A stretch of 64,000 nt of DNA from CAXBNB01 sp965267535. Lineage in GTDB: Bacteria; Bacteroidota; Bacteroidia; Cytophagales; Cyclobacteriaceae. The DNA lies in NCBI GenBank assembly GCA_965267535.1, contig OZ254082.1, positions 1,922,001 to 1,986,000 of the forward strand. Reading direction: 5' to 3'. How positions within the stretch are numbered: the stretch's first letter is position 1; each line of letters opens with the position of its first letter. The notes below the pieces were generated by a model, which saw only the letters and a list, made by a program, of their open reading frames with translations, had not been told where the DNA came from and made no database searches. Both the position numbers and the translations under genes were made by a program. Below are positions 1 through 8,120 of the stretch, in pieces.

Positions 1-34
1 CAGTATAGAATATTCCGGCATTACTACTTTATAC

Positions 35-1591
35 ATGAACAAATACCTCATATCATTATTACTGTTGATGAGTTTTCAGTCGTTTGCACAAAAGCGCTCC
101 AAGAAAGATACGATTTCTGATAAGGCTACTTTTTTGGTGCAACCCAGTCGTATCGAATTTGAGATTGATACACGCGACGGTGATTTTCAGATCATTCCGG
201 CCCAGGAAAACGGCCTGTTGGTAATAAAAGAAACAAAAAACAGAGATAAGGAAGGGTTTCAGTGGGATTTTAATCTGGTAGATAGCGCACTAAACATCCA
301 GTGGATAAGAAGATATACCATACCCTACGGATCCAGTTTTCTGGGGTATGATTACAACGACGGAGGGTTTTACCTGCTCTTTGGACGGTCGCAGTACAAG
401 CTGGAAGATATGCGTGTGATGCGACTGGGGCTGGCTGGTGGCGACACTACATCCTACAAGGTGAATACTGTTTTTCCGATGCAGCTCACCACATTTGAAG
501 TAGTCGGTAATACGATTATTTTCGGAGGGGATGCCAATTTCAGGCCTGTAGTGATGCTGTACGATATGATAGAGCAAAAACCCAAAGTATTGCCCGGGTT
601 TTACAACAACAACAGCGACATCATAGACATACGTACCGATGACCAATCCAAAACCTTTACGGTGATTCTCAACGAAAAAACGTACAAGAAAAAAGTCACC
701 GTGTCCATCAAAACTTTTGATGCGCGAGGAAACCTGCTGCAAACCAAAGCGCTCGAAACCGACTATGAAAAAAGCCTGATAGACGGGGTGTCCACTACAT
801 TTTCCGATGGAGTGCAATATGTAGCCGGTACGTATGCCCGGCGAAAATCGGATTATTCCCGTGGGTTATACCTGGCCAAACTGACCAATGGCCAGCAGGA
901 TCTGATAAAATACCATAATTACGGAGATTTGAACAATTTCTTTTCGTACATGAAAGTAAAACGCGAACAGCGTGTGAAGAGAAGAATTAAGAAACGACAG
1001 GTGCAGGGGAAGAAAGTAAAGTTCAATTATCGCTTGCTGGTACATGACATTATTCAGCGAGGCAATGAGTATATACTGATCGGGGAGGCCTATTACCCCA
1101 AATACTCTAACAACAACAGCGGAGGGTATTACTCAGGAGCCTCCAATTACGACTACCGCAATTATTGGATCAATCCAAACTTTATCGGATACAATTATAC
1201 CCACGCCGTAGTGGTGGGATTTGACAAGCAGGGCAATATTCTATGGGACAATAGTTTTGAAATCAACGATGTGCTTAGCCTCTCGCTCAACGAGTTTGTG
1301 AAGGTAAGTGTAGAAGAAGACCGCATTGTGCTTTTGTATATCTATGAAAACGTACTGCGGGCCAAGATCATCAAAGGCAATGAAATACTGGAAGGCAAAA
1401 GTTTTGACCCGATAGCACTCACTTTTAAATCAGACGAAGTAAAAGATACTTCCAAAAGTATGGAAGGGATGGACAACTGGTTTGATGGTAAATTTTATGC
1501 TTATGGCGTGCAGCAAATCAAAAACCTGAAAGATAAAGATGTGAAACTCAACAGGAAGGTGTTTTATATCAATAAAATAGAGTACCAGTAG
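35..1591 (+). CDS. Secreted protein of unknown function
   Basis: A 518-residue protein with a clear Sec signal peptide (hydrophobic stretch at residues 5-16, likely cut after SFA near residue 18), so it is exported to the periplasm or beyond. I do not recognise a domain. The mature part is rich in short beta-type segments, as in a propeller or repeat protein. A strongly basic patch lies at about residues 305-328 and an Asn/Gly/Tyr-rich loop at about 357-385. There is no T9SS sorting domain at the C-terminus. The ATG at 35 is the first in frame and is followed directly by the signal peptide, which supports it. The upstream neighbour is outside the window; pyrR follows after about 100 bases and has its own promoter. 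Function unknown. Confidence 0.75.
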   Translation: MNKYLISLLLLMSFQSFAQKRSKKDTISDKATFLVQPSRIEFEIDTRDGDFQIIPAQENGLLVIKETKNRDKEGFQWDFNLVDSALNIQWIRRYTIPYGSSFLGYDYNDGGFYLLFGRSQYKLEDMRVMRLGLAGGDTTSYKVNTVFPMQLTTFEVVGNTIIFGGDANFRPVVMLYDMIEQKPKVLPGFYNNNSDIIDIRTDDQSKTFTVILNEKTYKKKVTVSIKTFDARGNLLQTKALETDYEKSLIDGVSTTFSDGVQYVAGTYARRKSDYSRGLYLAKLTNGQQDLIKYHNYGDLNNFFSYMKVKREQRVKRRIKKRQVQGKKVKFNYRLLVHDIIQRGNEYILIGEAYYPKYSNNNSGGYYSGASNYDYRNYWINPNFIGYNYTHAVVVGFDKQGNILWDNSFEINDVLSLSLNEFVKVSVEEDRIVLLYIYENVLRAKIIKGNEILEGKSFDPIALTFKSDEVKDTSKSMEGMDNWFDGKFYAYGVQQIKNLKDKDVKLNRKVFYINKIEYQ

Positions 1592-1609
1592 CTTTTTGGC
1601 AGGTCAGAT

Positions 1610-1637
1610 CGGTAGGGTGAAAATCTTCAACTTACCG
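1610..1637 (+). terminator. Hairpin after the first gene, terminator-like
   Basis: Arms at 1610-1621 and 1626-1637 (CGGTAGGGTGAA / TTCAACTTACCG) pair over 12 positions with one wobble and one mismatch around a 4-base loop. No T-run follows, so termination is an inference from its place just after the stop codon. Confidence 0.35.
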
Positions 1638-1671
1638 CTCGATTAATTTCCTAAATTGTTCAACATATTTC

Positions 1672-1679
1672 TATATTTG
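1672..1679 (+). promoter_or_regulatory. Bacteroidota-type -7 element for pyrR-pyrB
   Basis: TATATTTG matches the Bacteroidota -7 consensus TAnnTTTG exactly, with a TTTC at 1647-1650 as a possible -33 element 21 bases upstream. Transcription would start about 6-8 bases downstream, leaving a leader of under about 10 bases before the pyrR ATG at 1694. Confidence 0.5.
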
Positions 1680-1693
1680 CGTAATCATTCGTT

Positions 1694-2245
1694 ATGCAAA
1701 AAAGGCTTCTACTTAATAGTCAACACCTCAAGATTACCATCTCACGGCTATGTCATCAATTGATCGAAAACCACGATGAATTTGAAGATTCGGTGATACT
1801 TGGTATGCAACCCAGGGGTATTTTTCTGGCTGAAAGAATCAAATCAGAATTGCTGAGAATTACAGGTAAGTCTATAGAGATAGGCTACCTCGACACTACT
1901 TTTTACAGAGATGATTTTCGCAGAAGATCTGAGGTGATTACTGCCAGCGAAACGAAAGTCCCATTTATCATAGAAGATAAAAAAGTAATCCTGATCGACG
2001 ATGTGCTCTACACAGGGCGAACGGTGCGTGCAGCTATGGACGCTATGATTGCCTATGGGCGTCCGGCCAAGGTAGAGCTACTCATTCTTATAGACAGGAT
2101 ACACAGTAGAGACATACCGGTAGAGGCCAGTTATGTAGGCAAAAAGGTGAATACCATCCGATCTCAGAAGGTATTGGTAGAGCTGAAGGAGCAAGGTAAA
2201 AAGACGGATAATATTTGGTTGATTGATAAAGAAATAGTTAAATGA
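1694..2245 (+). CDS. pyrR: PyrR: pyrimidine operon regulator / uracil phosphoribosyltransferase
   Basis: 183 residues, the usual PyrR length. The PRPP-binding loop typical of type I phosphoribosyltransferases is at about residues 98-110 (VILIDDVLYTGRT), and the family segment GMQPRGIFLAERI is near the N-terminus. Family members convert uracil plus PRPP to UMP, and in Firmicutes bind pyr mRNA to control attenuation. The stop codon overlaps the pyrB start by 4 bases (ATGA), so the two genes are co-translated. The predicted promoter leaves almost no leader, so classical leader attenuation upstream of pyrR looks unlikely here. In this organism the protein may act mainly as an enzyme, or at a site elsewhere. 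Confidence 0.93.
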   Translation: MQKRLLLNSQHLKITISRLCHQLIENHDEFEDSVILGMQPRGIFLAERIKSELLRITGKSIEIGYLDTTFYRDDFRRRSEVITASETKVPFIIEDKKVILIDDVLYTGRTVRAAMDAMIAYGRPAKVELLILIDRIHSRDIPVEASYVGKKVNTIRSQKVLVELKEQGKKTDNIWLIDKEIVK

Positions 2246-3165
2246 GTCGACTTAGTACAAGACACCTACTAGGAATAAAAGATATCTCAAGAAAGGATAT
2301 AGAGTTAATATTTGAAACAGCCGACAATTTTAAAAAAATAATCAATCGCCCCATCAAGAAAGTTCCTTCGCTAAGGGATGTCACTATTGCCAATATCTTT
2401 TTTGAAAACTCCACACGTACCAAGCTATCGTTCGAACTGGCAGAAAAACGCCTGTCAGCCGATGTGGTTAACTTTTCGTCCAGCGGAAGTTCAGTAAAAA
2501 AAGGGGAGACCCTATTGGATACCGTACACAATATACTGGCCATGAAAGTAGACATGGTGGTGATGCGTCACTCCAGTCCCGGTGCACCTCACTTTTTGTC
2601 CAGGCACATCAAAGCCAATGTAGTGAATGCCGGAGACGGCACGCATGAGCACCCTACTCAGGCTCTGCTGGATACATTCTCTATTCGCGAAAGGCTGGGT
2701 GATGTAGAAGGTAAAAAGGTAGTGATAGTAGGGGATATCCTGCATTCCAGGGTAGCTCTGTCCAATATCTTTGCCCTGCAAAAACTGGGAGCGGAGGTAA
2801 AACTCTGCGGTCCGGCTACACTCATGCCCAAGTACATTACGTCGCTGGGAGTGAAAGTAGAGCACGATATACAAAAAGCCCTGGAATGGTGCGATGTGGC
2901 TAACATACTCCGCATTCAGCTGGAAAGGCAGCAGATCAAGTATTTCCCGTCTTTGCGTGAATACTCGCTTTATTTTGGAGTAAAAAAAGAAATGCTAGAC
3001 CGGCTGGATAAAGAAATCGTCATTATGCACCCCGGCCCGATCAATAGAGGTGTGGAAATAACCAGTGAAGTAGCAGATTCCGGACACTCAATTATATTGG
3101 ATCAGGTAGAAAATGGAGTAGCCGTGAGGATGGCAGTATTGTACCTGCTGGCAGGAGCAGAGTAA
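2242..3165 (+). CDS. pyrB: Aspartate carbamoyltransferase catalytic chain
   Basis: 307 residues, full length for the catalytic subunit. It condenses carbamoyl phosphate with aspartate in the second step of cytosolic UMP synthesis. Visible signatures are the carbamoyl-phosphate loop FFENSTRT at residues 53-60, GDGTHEHPTQALLD at 131-144, and HPGPINRG near the C-terminus. Translation is coupled to pyrR by a 4-base overlap. No pyrI regulatory chain follows, so the enzyme probably belongs to the unregulated trimer class or partners with a protein encoded elsewhere. Confidence 0.95.
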   Translation: MSRLSTRHLLGIKDISRKDIELIFETADNFKKIINRPIKKVPSLRDVTIANIFFENSTRTKLSFELAEKRLSADVVNFSSSGSSVKKGETLLDTVHNILAMKVDMVVMRHSSPGAPHFLSRHIKANVVNAGDGTHEHPTQALLDTFSIRERLGDVEGKKVVIVGDILHSRVALSNIFALQKLGAEVKLCGPATLMPKYITSLGVKVEHDIQKALEWCDVANILRIQLERQQIKYFPSLREYSLYFGVKKEMLDRLDKEIVIMHPGPINRGVEITSEVADSGHSIILDQVENGVAVRMAVLYLLAGAE

Positions 3166-3250
3166 TCTTATTCGGTTAATGAATCGCTGATACGAGCCAA
3201 AGGTTCGCACCAGCTTTAGTAGCCTAAAAAAATCAAGTGTTTTTTATAGC

Positions 3251-4030
3251 CTACCTAAAGCCAAGCAATATGAAATACTGCACCAGATTGGCACCAAAGT
3301 GGAGTAGTATTACGCCCCGCAATCCCCCTGTTTTTTGCCGCACATACCCCATGTATACAGACCATCCAAACACCAGAAATACTCCCGGCCATCCCCCAGG
3401 AAGTCCCCAGTAGTGACTTAGCCCAAATACAGCAGCCTGTACCCATACAATGAGCCACGGCTGGCGTATGAGTTTAGCCAAACCATTCCAAAACATACCT
3501 CTGATAATATACTCTTCTACCACAGCATTGAGCAGAGCATAAGCCAGCCCCATAGCCACAATCCACCACCAGCTACCGTCGGGTAGCATTTTTAAAAAAC
3601 GATCGATAGATGAGGTAGATATACATGGCCAGACTGCTTACACCTATAGCGAGTATCATTTGCCCGAGTAGGGCAGTGGAAATACTTTCTTTTTTCCACC
3701 AGTCTATGGTGTTCTTTACCCTCGGGAAAAACAAAATAAACAGCGTATATATCAGTATGGGAACTAAAAAGTAGGTGCCGTTAAATGCTGCTCCTATCCA
3801 TTGGGTAAACGCTACATTGACGGGGCGACACGCATGGAGAAGGGTAAAGAAAAACAAGGTGGGGGCCAATGCTTTTCTAAAGGGAAGCTGATAGAGGCAG
3901 TGGCTGCCAGCATGATCAGTATTGTCCAGTATCCCCAGAGGCTATGTGGTAAATAACGCTCGGTGGCTTCTGTAGCTATTGCCAGAAATAGAAAAATGAA
4001 CAGAACGGTTTTACGGATAGCGTGCAGCAT
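3251..4030 (-). pseudogene. CPBP-family intramembrane protease, broken by two compensating frameshifts
   Basis: Three overlapping open stretches read as one membrane protein of about 259 residues if one base is restored and one removed. Frame 1 runs from ATG 4030 to about 3884. The middle part, in another frame, spans about 3884-3597. The last part returns to frame 1 and carries all the CPBP (Abi/CAAX protease-like) motifs: EEYIIRG (EExxxR), FGLSH (FxxxH) and HFGAN (HxxxN). The breaks sit at mononucleotide runs: AAAGGG at 3879-3884 and TTTTTAAAAAA at 3589-3599 (plus strand). Family members are multi-pass glutamic endopeptidases. Sequencing error, true decay and recoding all remain possible. 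A TTG at 4087 in the same frame lies inside the gltA terminator and is not used as the start. Confidence 0.7.
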
Positions 4031-4061
4031 ACGGGTAACAATAATAAGAAGAAAACCCCAC

Positions 4062-4094
4062 AAAAAAAGGGATTGTGTAACCCACAATCCCTTT
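4062..4094 (-). terminator. Intrinsic terminator of gltA
   Basis: Perfect 12-base arms at 4083-4094 and 4066-4077 with a 5-base loop, followed on the minus strand by a T-run (A-run at 4062-4068 on the plus strand). It lies 25 bases past the citrate synthase stop codon. Confidence 0.9.
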
Positions 4095-4119
4095 GGCTAT
4101 ATAATTACTTTATAACTTC

Positions 4120-5406
4120 TTATCGTTTAGCAATGTCTACATAAGGCCTTTCGTTGTGGCCTGTGTATACCTGTCTTGGACGACCAATAGGCTCTTTGTT
4201 TTCTCTCATTTCTTTCCATTGAGCTATCCAGCCCGGTAGACGACCCAGGGCAAACATTACGGTAAACATGTCTGTAGGGATGCCGAGAGCCCGGTAGATG
4301 ATTCCAGAGTAGAAGTCTACATTAGGATACAGTTTTCTATCTACAAAGTACTGATCGTTCAAGGCTACTTCTTCCAGCCCTTTGGCTATGTCGAGTACCG
4401 GATCAACTACGCCCAGAGCTGTGAGTACTTCATCAGCAGCTTTCTTGATGATTTTGGCACGAGGGTCAAAGTTTTTGTATACCCTGTGTCCAAAGCCCAT
4501 TAGGCGGAAAGGATCATTTTTGTCTTTGGCTTTGTCCATCCACTTGTGCACATCGCCACCGTCAGCTTTTATGCCTTCCAGCATTTCTATTACAGCAGAG
4601 TTGGCGCCACCATGAAGAGGTCCCCAAAGAGCGTTGATGCCGGCAGAAAGCGAAGCATATAAGCTAGCCTGCGACGAACCTACCACACGTACAGTAGAGG
4701 TAGAGCAGTTTTGCTCATGATCTGCATGCAGGATCAGCAACTTGTCCAGAGCTTTTGCTACCACAGGGTTTACTTCATATTCTGTTGATGGCAAACCAAA
4801 CATCAGGTGTAGGAAGTTGCTGCAGTAGTTCAGGTTGTTTTTAGGGTATACTACAGGTTGTCCAATCTTGTTTTTGTACGACCATGCAGCGAAGGTTGGC
4901 AGCTTGGCGATGATACGAATGATGCTCATACGCACTTCTTCCCATGATCTGTTAGGGTCAAGACTCTGTGGGTAGAATGCAGTCATAGCTGTAACCAGCG
5001 ATGACAATACTCCCATAGGGTGTGCTGCAGAAGGGAATCCGTCGAGAATCTTATGGAAATCCTCGTGAATGAGTGTGTGGTTGGTTATTTCCTCTTCGAA
5101 TTTGGCCAGCTCTGCTGCTGTAGGCAGTTCACCGAAAATCAAAAGGAAAGAAACCTCCAAAAAGGACGACTTATCGGCCAGTTCTTCGATAGGGTAGCCC
5201 CTGTATCTCAATATCCCTTTTTCACCATCAAGAAAAGTAATAGCACTTTTGGTAGAGCCCGTGTTTTTAAATCCCGGGTCTATAGTGATCAAACCAGACT
5301 GACCTCTCAGTTTGCTTATATCAACCGCCTTCTCATTCTCTGTGCCTTCAATTACCGGAAGCTCGTAAGAAGCTCCGTCTAACTTTATTTCTGCTTTTCC
5401 TGACAT
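4120..5406 (-). CDS. gltA: Citrate synthase
   Basis: 428 residues from the ATG at 5406; an in-frame TTG at 5424 would add six residues without family support. The protein condenses oxaloacetate with acetyl-CoA to start the TCA cycle. Catalytic and binding segments are all present: LHADHEQNCSTSTVR, GPLHGGAN, MGFGHRVYK, NVDFYSG with the catalytic Asp, and RPRQVYTG at the C-terminus. Length and the N-terminal beta domain match the hexameric GltA type known from Gram-negative bacteria. It is followed by a strong terminator and preceded by an SPFH gene on the same strand 52 bases away, possibly co-transcribed. Confidence 0.97.
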   Translation of the reverse strand: MSGKAEIKLDGASYELPVIEGTENEKAVDISKLRGQSGLITIDPGFKNTGSTKSAITFLDGEKGILRYRGYPIEELADKSSFLEVSFLLIFGELPTAAELAKFEEEITNHTLIHEDFHKILDGFPSAAHPMGVLSSLVTAMTAFYPQSLDPNRSWEEVRMSIIRIIAKLPTFAAWSYKNKIGQPVVYPKNNLNYCSNFLHLMFGLPSTEYEVNPVVAKALDKLLILHADHEQNCSTSTVRVVGSSQASLYASLSAGINALWGPLHGGANSAVIEMLEGIKADGGDVHKWMDKAKDKNDPFRLMGFGHRVYKNFDPRAKIIKKAADEVLTALGVVDPVLDIAKGLEEVALNDQYFVDRKLYPNVDFYSGIIYRALGIPTDMFTVMFALGRLPGWIAQWKEMRENKEPIGRPRQVYTGHNERPYVDIAKR

Positions 5407-5458
5407 GTGTTTGTATGTTATCAAAAATTAAAAAAAACCTTACTGTATTTCTATGTTG

Positions 5459-6283
5459 TTAATTGTTGCCCAATATGAGTGGGAGTCCGTCTTTTCCGCT
5501 TCCAATCACTACCACCTTACTATTAGGCGACTGAGACAGTTGAGTAGTGGCCTCTATACCTCTCATCTTGAGCAGTTCCGGAGTTAAACTGTTGTTTATA
5601 ATCCGGTTGGCTGCAGCTTCTCCTTCTGCTGCTATTCGTTTTCTTTCTGCTTCACTTTTTTCTTTATCGAGCCTAAACTGGTATGCGAGAGCTTCCTGCT
5701 CCTGCTGGAGTTTGTTTTCGATTGCCTGCTTAATTTGTGCCGGAAGGTTGATAGAACGAATCAACAACGCTTTCATTTCTACGTTGTTGTTTTCATTGCC
5801 GAGTACAGCCTCTGTTTCACTTTTTATAGCAGCCTCTACTTCCGATCGTTTCGTAGAATAGATCTCTTCTGCAGTGTAGCGTCCCATAACCTGACGTACA
5901 GCCGATCGTACTTCGGGTATCACCAGTCGGTTGATGTAGTCTTGCTGGAAAGTTTCCTGTATATACCCTATACGACTTGGAATAGGGCGAAAGCGTACCG
6001 ATACGTCTACACTGATAGAAAGCCCACTTTTGTCAAGAACATCCATGGCTTCCTCTACTTTGTTTTCAGACACGTCAAAAGTATAGAGAGTATTCCACGG
6101 AGCTTTGGTGTGGAAGCCCGGCCCGATGACCTGCTCTTTTTGTAGTCCCCCACCAAACTTGTAGAAGATGACCCCCCTTTCTGCTGGTCCTAATGTATAA
6201 AACAAACTGGAAGAGAGACTTATCACTAAAAATAAGCCCGCTACTATGATAACCAGAAAGGGTAAAAACTTTTTATTGTCCAT
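5459..6283 (-). CDS. Prohibitin-type SPFH membrane protein
   Basis: 274 residues with one N-terminal membrane segment (residues 9-28), followed by the SPFH/PHB domain (about 30-200) and an Ala/Glu-rich coiled coil (about 195-245). The segment RGVIFYKFGGG followed by PGFHTKAPW is the classical prohibitin entry into the domain. Family members form ring-like membrane assemblies and in bacteria often partner with the FtsH protease or stabilise membrane complexes. No ftsH or nfeD gene is adjacent here. It lies just upstream of gltA on the same strand. The family call is firm; the precise role is unknown. Confidence 0.88.
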   Translation of the reverse strand: MDNKKFLPFLVIIVAGLFLVISLSSSLFYTLGPAERGVIFYKFGGGLQKEQVIGPGFHTKAPWNTLYTFDVSENKVEEAMDVLDKSGLSISVDVSVRFRPIPSRIGYIQETFQQDYINRLVIPEVRSAVRQVMGRYTAEEIYSTKRSEVEAAIKSETEAVLGNENNNVEMKALLIRSINLPAQIKQAIENKLQQEQEALAYQFRLDKEKSEAERKRIAAEGEAAANRIINNSLTPELLKMRGIEATTQLSQSPNSKVVVIGSGKDGLPLILGNN

Positions 6284-6763
6284 ATTATCTGTCTTAGATT
6301 TTGAGGGAACAAAAATAAGGTTTAGGGGCGATATTCCTATATTAATTTATGATTAACATTATCGGAAGTTCGCTGCTCTAAATTCCCCTCAGTGCGCATC
6401 CAGTACCCGTATAGTTTTCGGTAGAAGAGATAGCGTTTTTGGTCGCTATTTCGATGGATAATCGCAATAAAGTGCGAAAATATTTAAAAAATGCTAAAAA
6501 AACCACTCTGTTAACCAACTTTCACCTAAAGACTACCAGGTCATATTAGGGAACAACGCAAAACGTGACAGGTTTTGTGATACTAAAAGCCTAACTTACG
6601 CCAGTTGAAGAGATGAAAGCCTGTGAGGACTCGACCCACTTACCTCAACTTGACAAAGCAGAGCTAATCCTGTCGGGTATACATTCCTTTCTGTCCTTGC
6701 CTGATAAGGGATAAAAGTGACAATCCCCGAACAATCGGATGCAAATTTTAGTATCTTGACCAT
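6284..6763. other. 480-base divergent intergenic region
   Basis: No convincing gene on either strand. It separates the minus-strand SPFH gene from the plus-strand exported protein, so it should hold both promoters. A TAnnTTTG match for the SPFH gene is at 6310-6317. The middle (about 6400-6560) is AT-rich without a clear repeat. The only long antisense frame here runs into the downstream gene and looks like a shadow. Confidence 0.6.
6310..6317 (-). promoter_or_regulatory. Candidate -7 element for the SPFH gene
   Basis: Reads TATTTTTG on the minus strand, an exact match to TAnnTTTG, 26 bases before the ATG at 6283. No clear -33 TTTG was seen at the right distance. Confidence 0.4.
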
Positions 6764-7525
6764 ATGAAGATCATCCCATACATTTTGCTGTTTATACTTT
6801 CTGCCATCACGTTGTTGTATATAGGGTACACATGGCTGGACGAACCTCTGCCTGAGGGGCAAAGCGGTGAAAAAGCTGAGATGCTGGCGCAAAAGATGCT
6901 GGAGGCTGTGCAGGATAGTGCCTGGCAGCAAACGGGTGTAGTTCGATGGGAGTTTTCCGGAGCATCCCTTACCAATAGTCATGTATGGGATAGAAAGCGA
7001 CACTATGCGCAGGTTACTTTTGGAGAGCATACTGTGCAGATTGATATTAATAATAGAACGGGTAGAGTACTAGCCCCTGAGGCTGGGTTGTCTCACCTCG
7101 AGCAGGTAGAATACTGTGAGAAAGCCTGGCGACTCTGGGCCAACGATTCGTTTTGGCTAAATCCGATATCGAAGATTTATGACAAAGGTACAGAGCGAAA
7201 AGTAGTAGATTTAGGAGGGGGTACACAGGGACTTTTGGTTACCTATATGGAAGGGGGAGTAACTCCGGGCGACTCTTATTTGTGGCTTTTGGACGAAAAT
7301 CACAGACCACAGGCCTGGAAGTTTTGGGTCAGTATTGTTCCGATAGGAGGTATGGAGTTTACCTGGCAAGCCTGGCAGCAACTGAATACCGGGGCGTGGG
7401 TTTCCACCTACCACGATGGCCTGCTGGATATATACATCCGTGATGTGCAGGGATATGCTTCGGTCGACGACCTGCCCGACGGTGATTTGTTTGAAGGCTT
7501 GGAAACGGCAACTGTCAAATTTTAA
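6764..7525 (+). CDS. Membrane-anchored or exported protein of unknown function
   Basis: 253 residues with a hydrophobic N-terminus (about residues 4-22) that can be a signal anchor. The rest is soluble, Trp- and Gly-rich, and alternates short beta segments, for example around GGVTPGDSYLWLLDEN and in the W-rich stretch that follows (about residues 160-205). This resembles conserved Bacteroidota proteins that I cannot name, perhaps lipid- or lipoprotein-binding beta sheets, but no family is claimed. The gene stands alone between a long divergent region and the pyruvate kinase operon. Confidence 0.7.
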   Translation: MKIIPYILLFILSAITLLYIGYTWLDEPLPEGQSGEKAEMLAQKMLEAVQDSAWQQTGVVRWEFSGASLTNSHVWDRKRHYAQVTFGEHTVQIDINNRTGRVLAPEAGLSHLEQVEYCEKAWRLWANDSFWLNPISKIYDKGTERKVVDLGGGTQGLLVTYMEGGVTPGDSYLWLLDENHRPQAWKFWVSIVPIGGMEFTWQAWQQLNTGAWVSTYHDGLLDIYIRDVQGYASVDDLPDGDLFEGLETATVKF

Positions 7526-7624
7526 ATCCAACGAGGTTTGCAGCTAGTCCTGTTGAGAGTTTTTTGTAAAACCGGTGTGTGGAGTTGAAAATTTCTAATC
7601 TTACCAAGAAGGTGGGGTTCAATA

Positions 7625-7655
7625 TTTGATTTTCATAAAATACTTCTCACTTTTG
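7625..7655 (+). promoter_or_regulatory. Candidate promoter of the IPExxxVDY-pyk operon
   Basis: TTTG at 7625-7628 and CACTTTTG at 7648-7655 are spaced by 19 bases, the usual distance for Bacteroidota -33 and -7 elements. The -7 has one mismatch to TAnnTTTG. The ATG at 7676 lies 20 bases downstream. Confidence 0.45.
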
Positions 7656-7675
7656 GCCTTTCAAATTTTCGGGAA

Positions 7676-8107
7676 ATGAAAAAAACCATCAGGCTAAAGG
7701 CGGAGTATGATTATAATTTTCACCTCTTGGGCATCATTTCCAAAGTAAAAGAATATACCCTTTCCTGGGGGATTAATCATGCAGTGGGTATAGATCTAAA
7801 AAAGGAGGAAGACCTGGAGGTAGGATTAAAAAAAGGGGTGAAGCTAAAAATATCAAATTACAGCTACCAGACTGAAAACTGTGGCTTTTACCTAATAAAA
7901 AACAAGCTCGAAGAGGAAATTGAAGGAGAACAGGTTATTTTCGCGCCTTCCCTGAAAACATTCGATTACATACTTAAAGTAGAATCGGATGATGATAGTG
8001 CACCTATCAATGAAATATACAATGCTGTGCGAACGGCCGATCAGGTTCAATCGGTATTGAAGCTAGATGTAAATAAGATTAAAGAGAAAGAATATTTTTT
8101 GTTGTAA
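7676..8107 (+). CDS. IPExxxVDY family protein (divergent motif)
   Basis: 143 residues. Size, charge and position directly before pyruvate kinase (13 bases apart) match the small Bacteroidota family named for its IPExxxVDY motif. In this copy the motif region reads FAPSLKTFDYIL, so only the Asp-Tyr core and flanking hydrophobics are kept. The function of the family is not known. Its constant linkage to pyk suggests a role connected with pyruvate kinase, or simply co-expression. The assignment rests on context and length as much as on sequence. Confidence 0.7.
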   Translation: MKKTIRLKAEYDYNFHLLGIISKVKEYTLSWGINHAVGIDLKKEEDLEVGLKKGVKLKISNYSYQTENCGFYLIKNKLEEEIEGEQVIFAPSLKTFDYILKVESDDDSAPINEIYNAVRTADQVQSVLKLDVNKIKEKEYFLL

Positions 8108-8120
8108 ACCAAAAACTAAC

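Noticed and set aside
1640..1693. PyrR-binding attenuator before pyrR
   Set aside because: The predicted transcript start leaves too little RNA for an anti-terminator and terminator pair, and no such pair was seen.
4028..4087. TTG at 4087 as start of the CPBP protease
   Set aside because: It lies inside the gltA terminator hairpin; the ATG at 4030 gives a typical basic and hydrophobic N-terminus.
6615..6650. A tRNA T-arm-like sequence on the minus strand (GGGTCGAGTCC)
   Set aside because: The T54 position is wrong, the stem pairs poorly in register, and no acceptor or anticodon stem can be drawn around it.
6596..7030. A 144-codon frame on the minus strand across the start of the exported protein gene
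   Set aside because: It overlaps a better gene on the other strand, has no family-like sequence, and its composition is that of a reverse-strand shadow.
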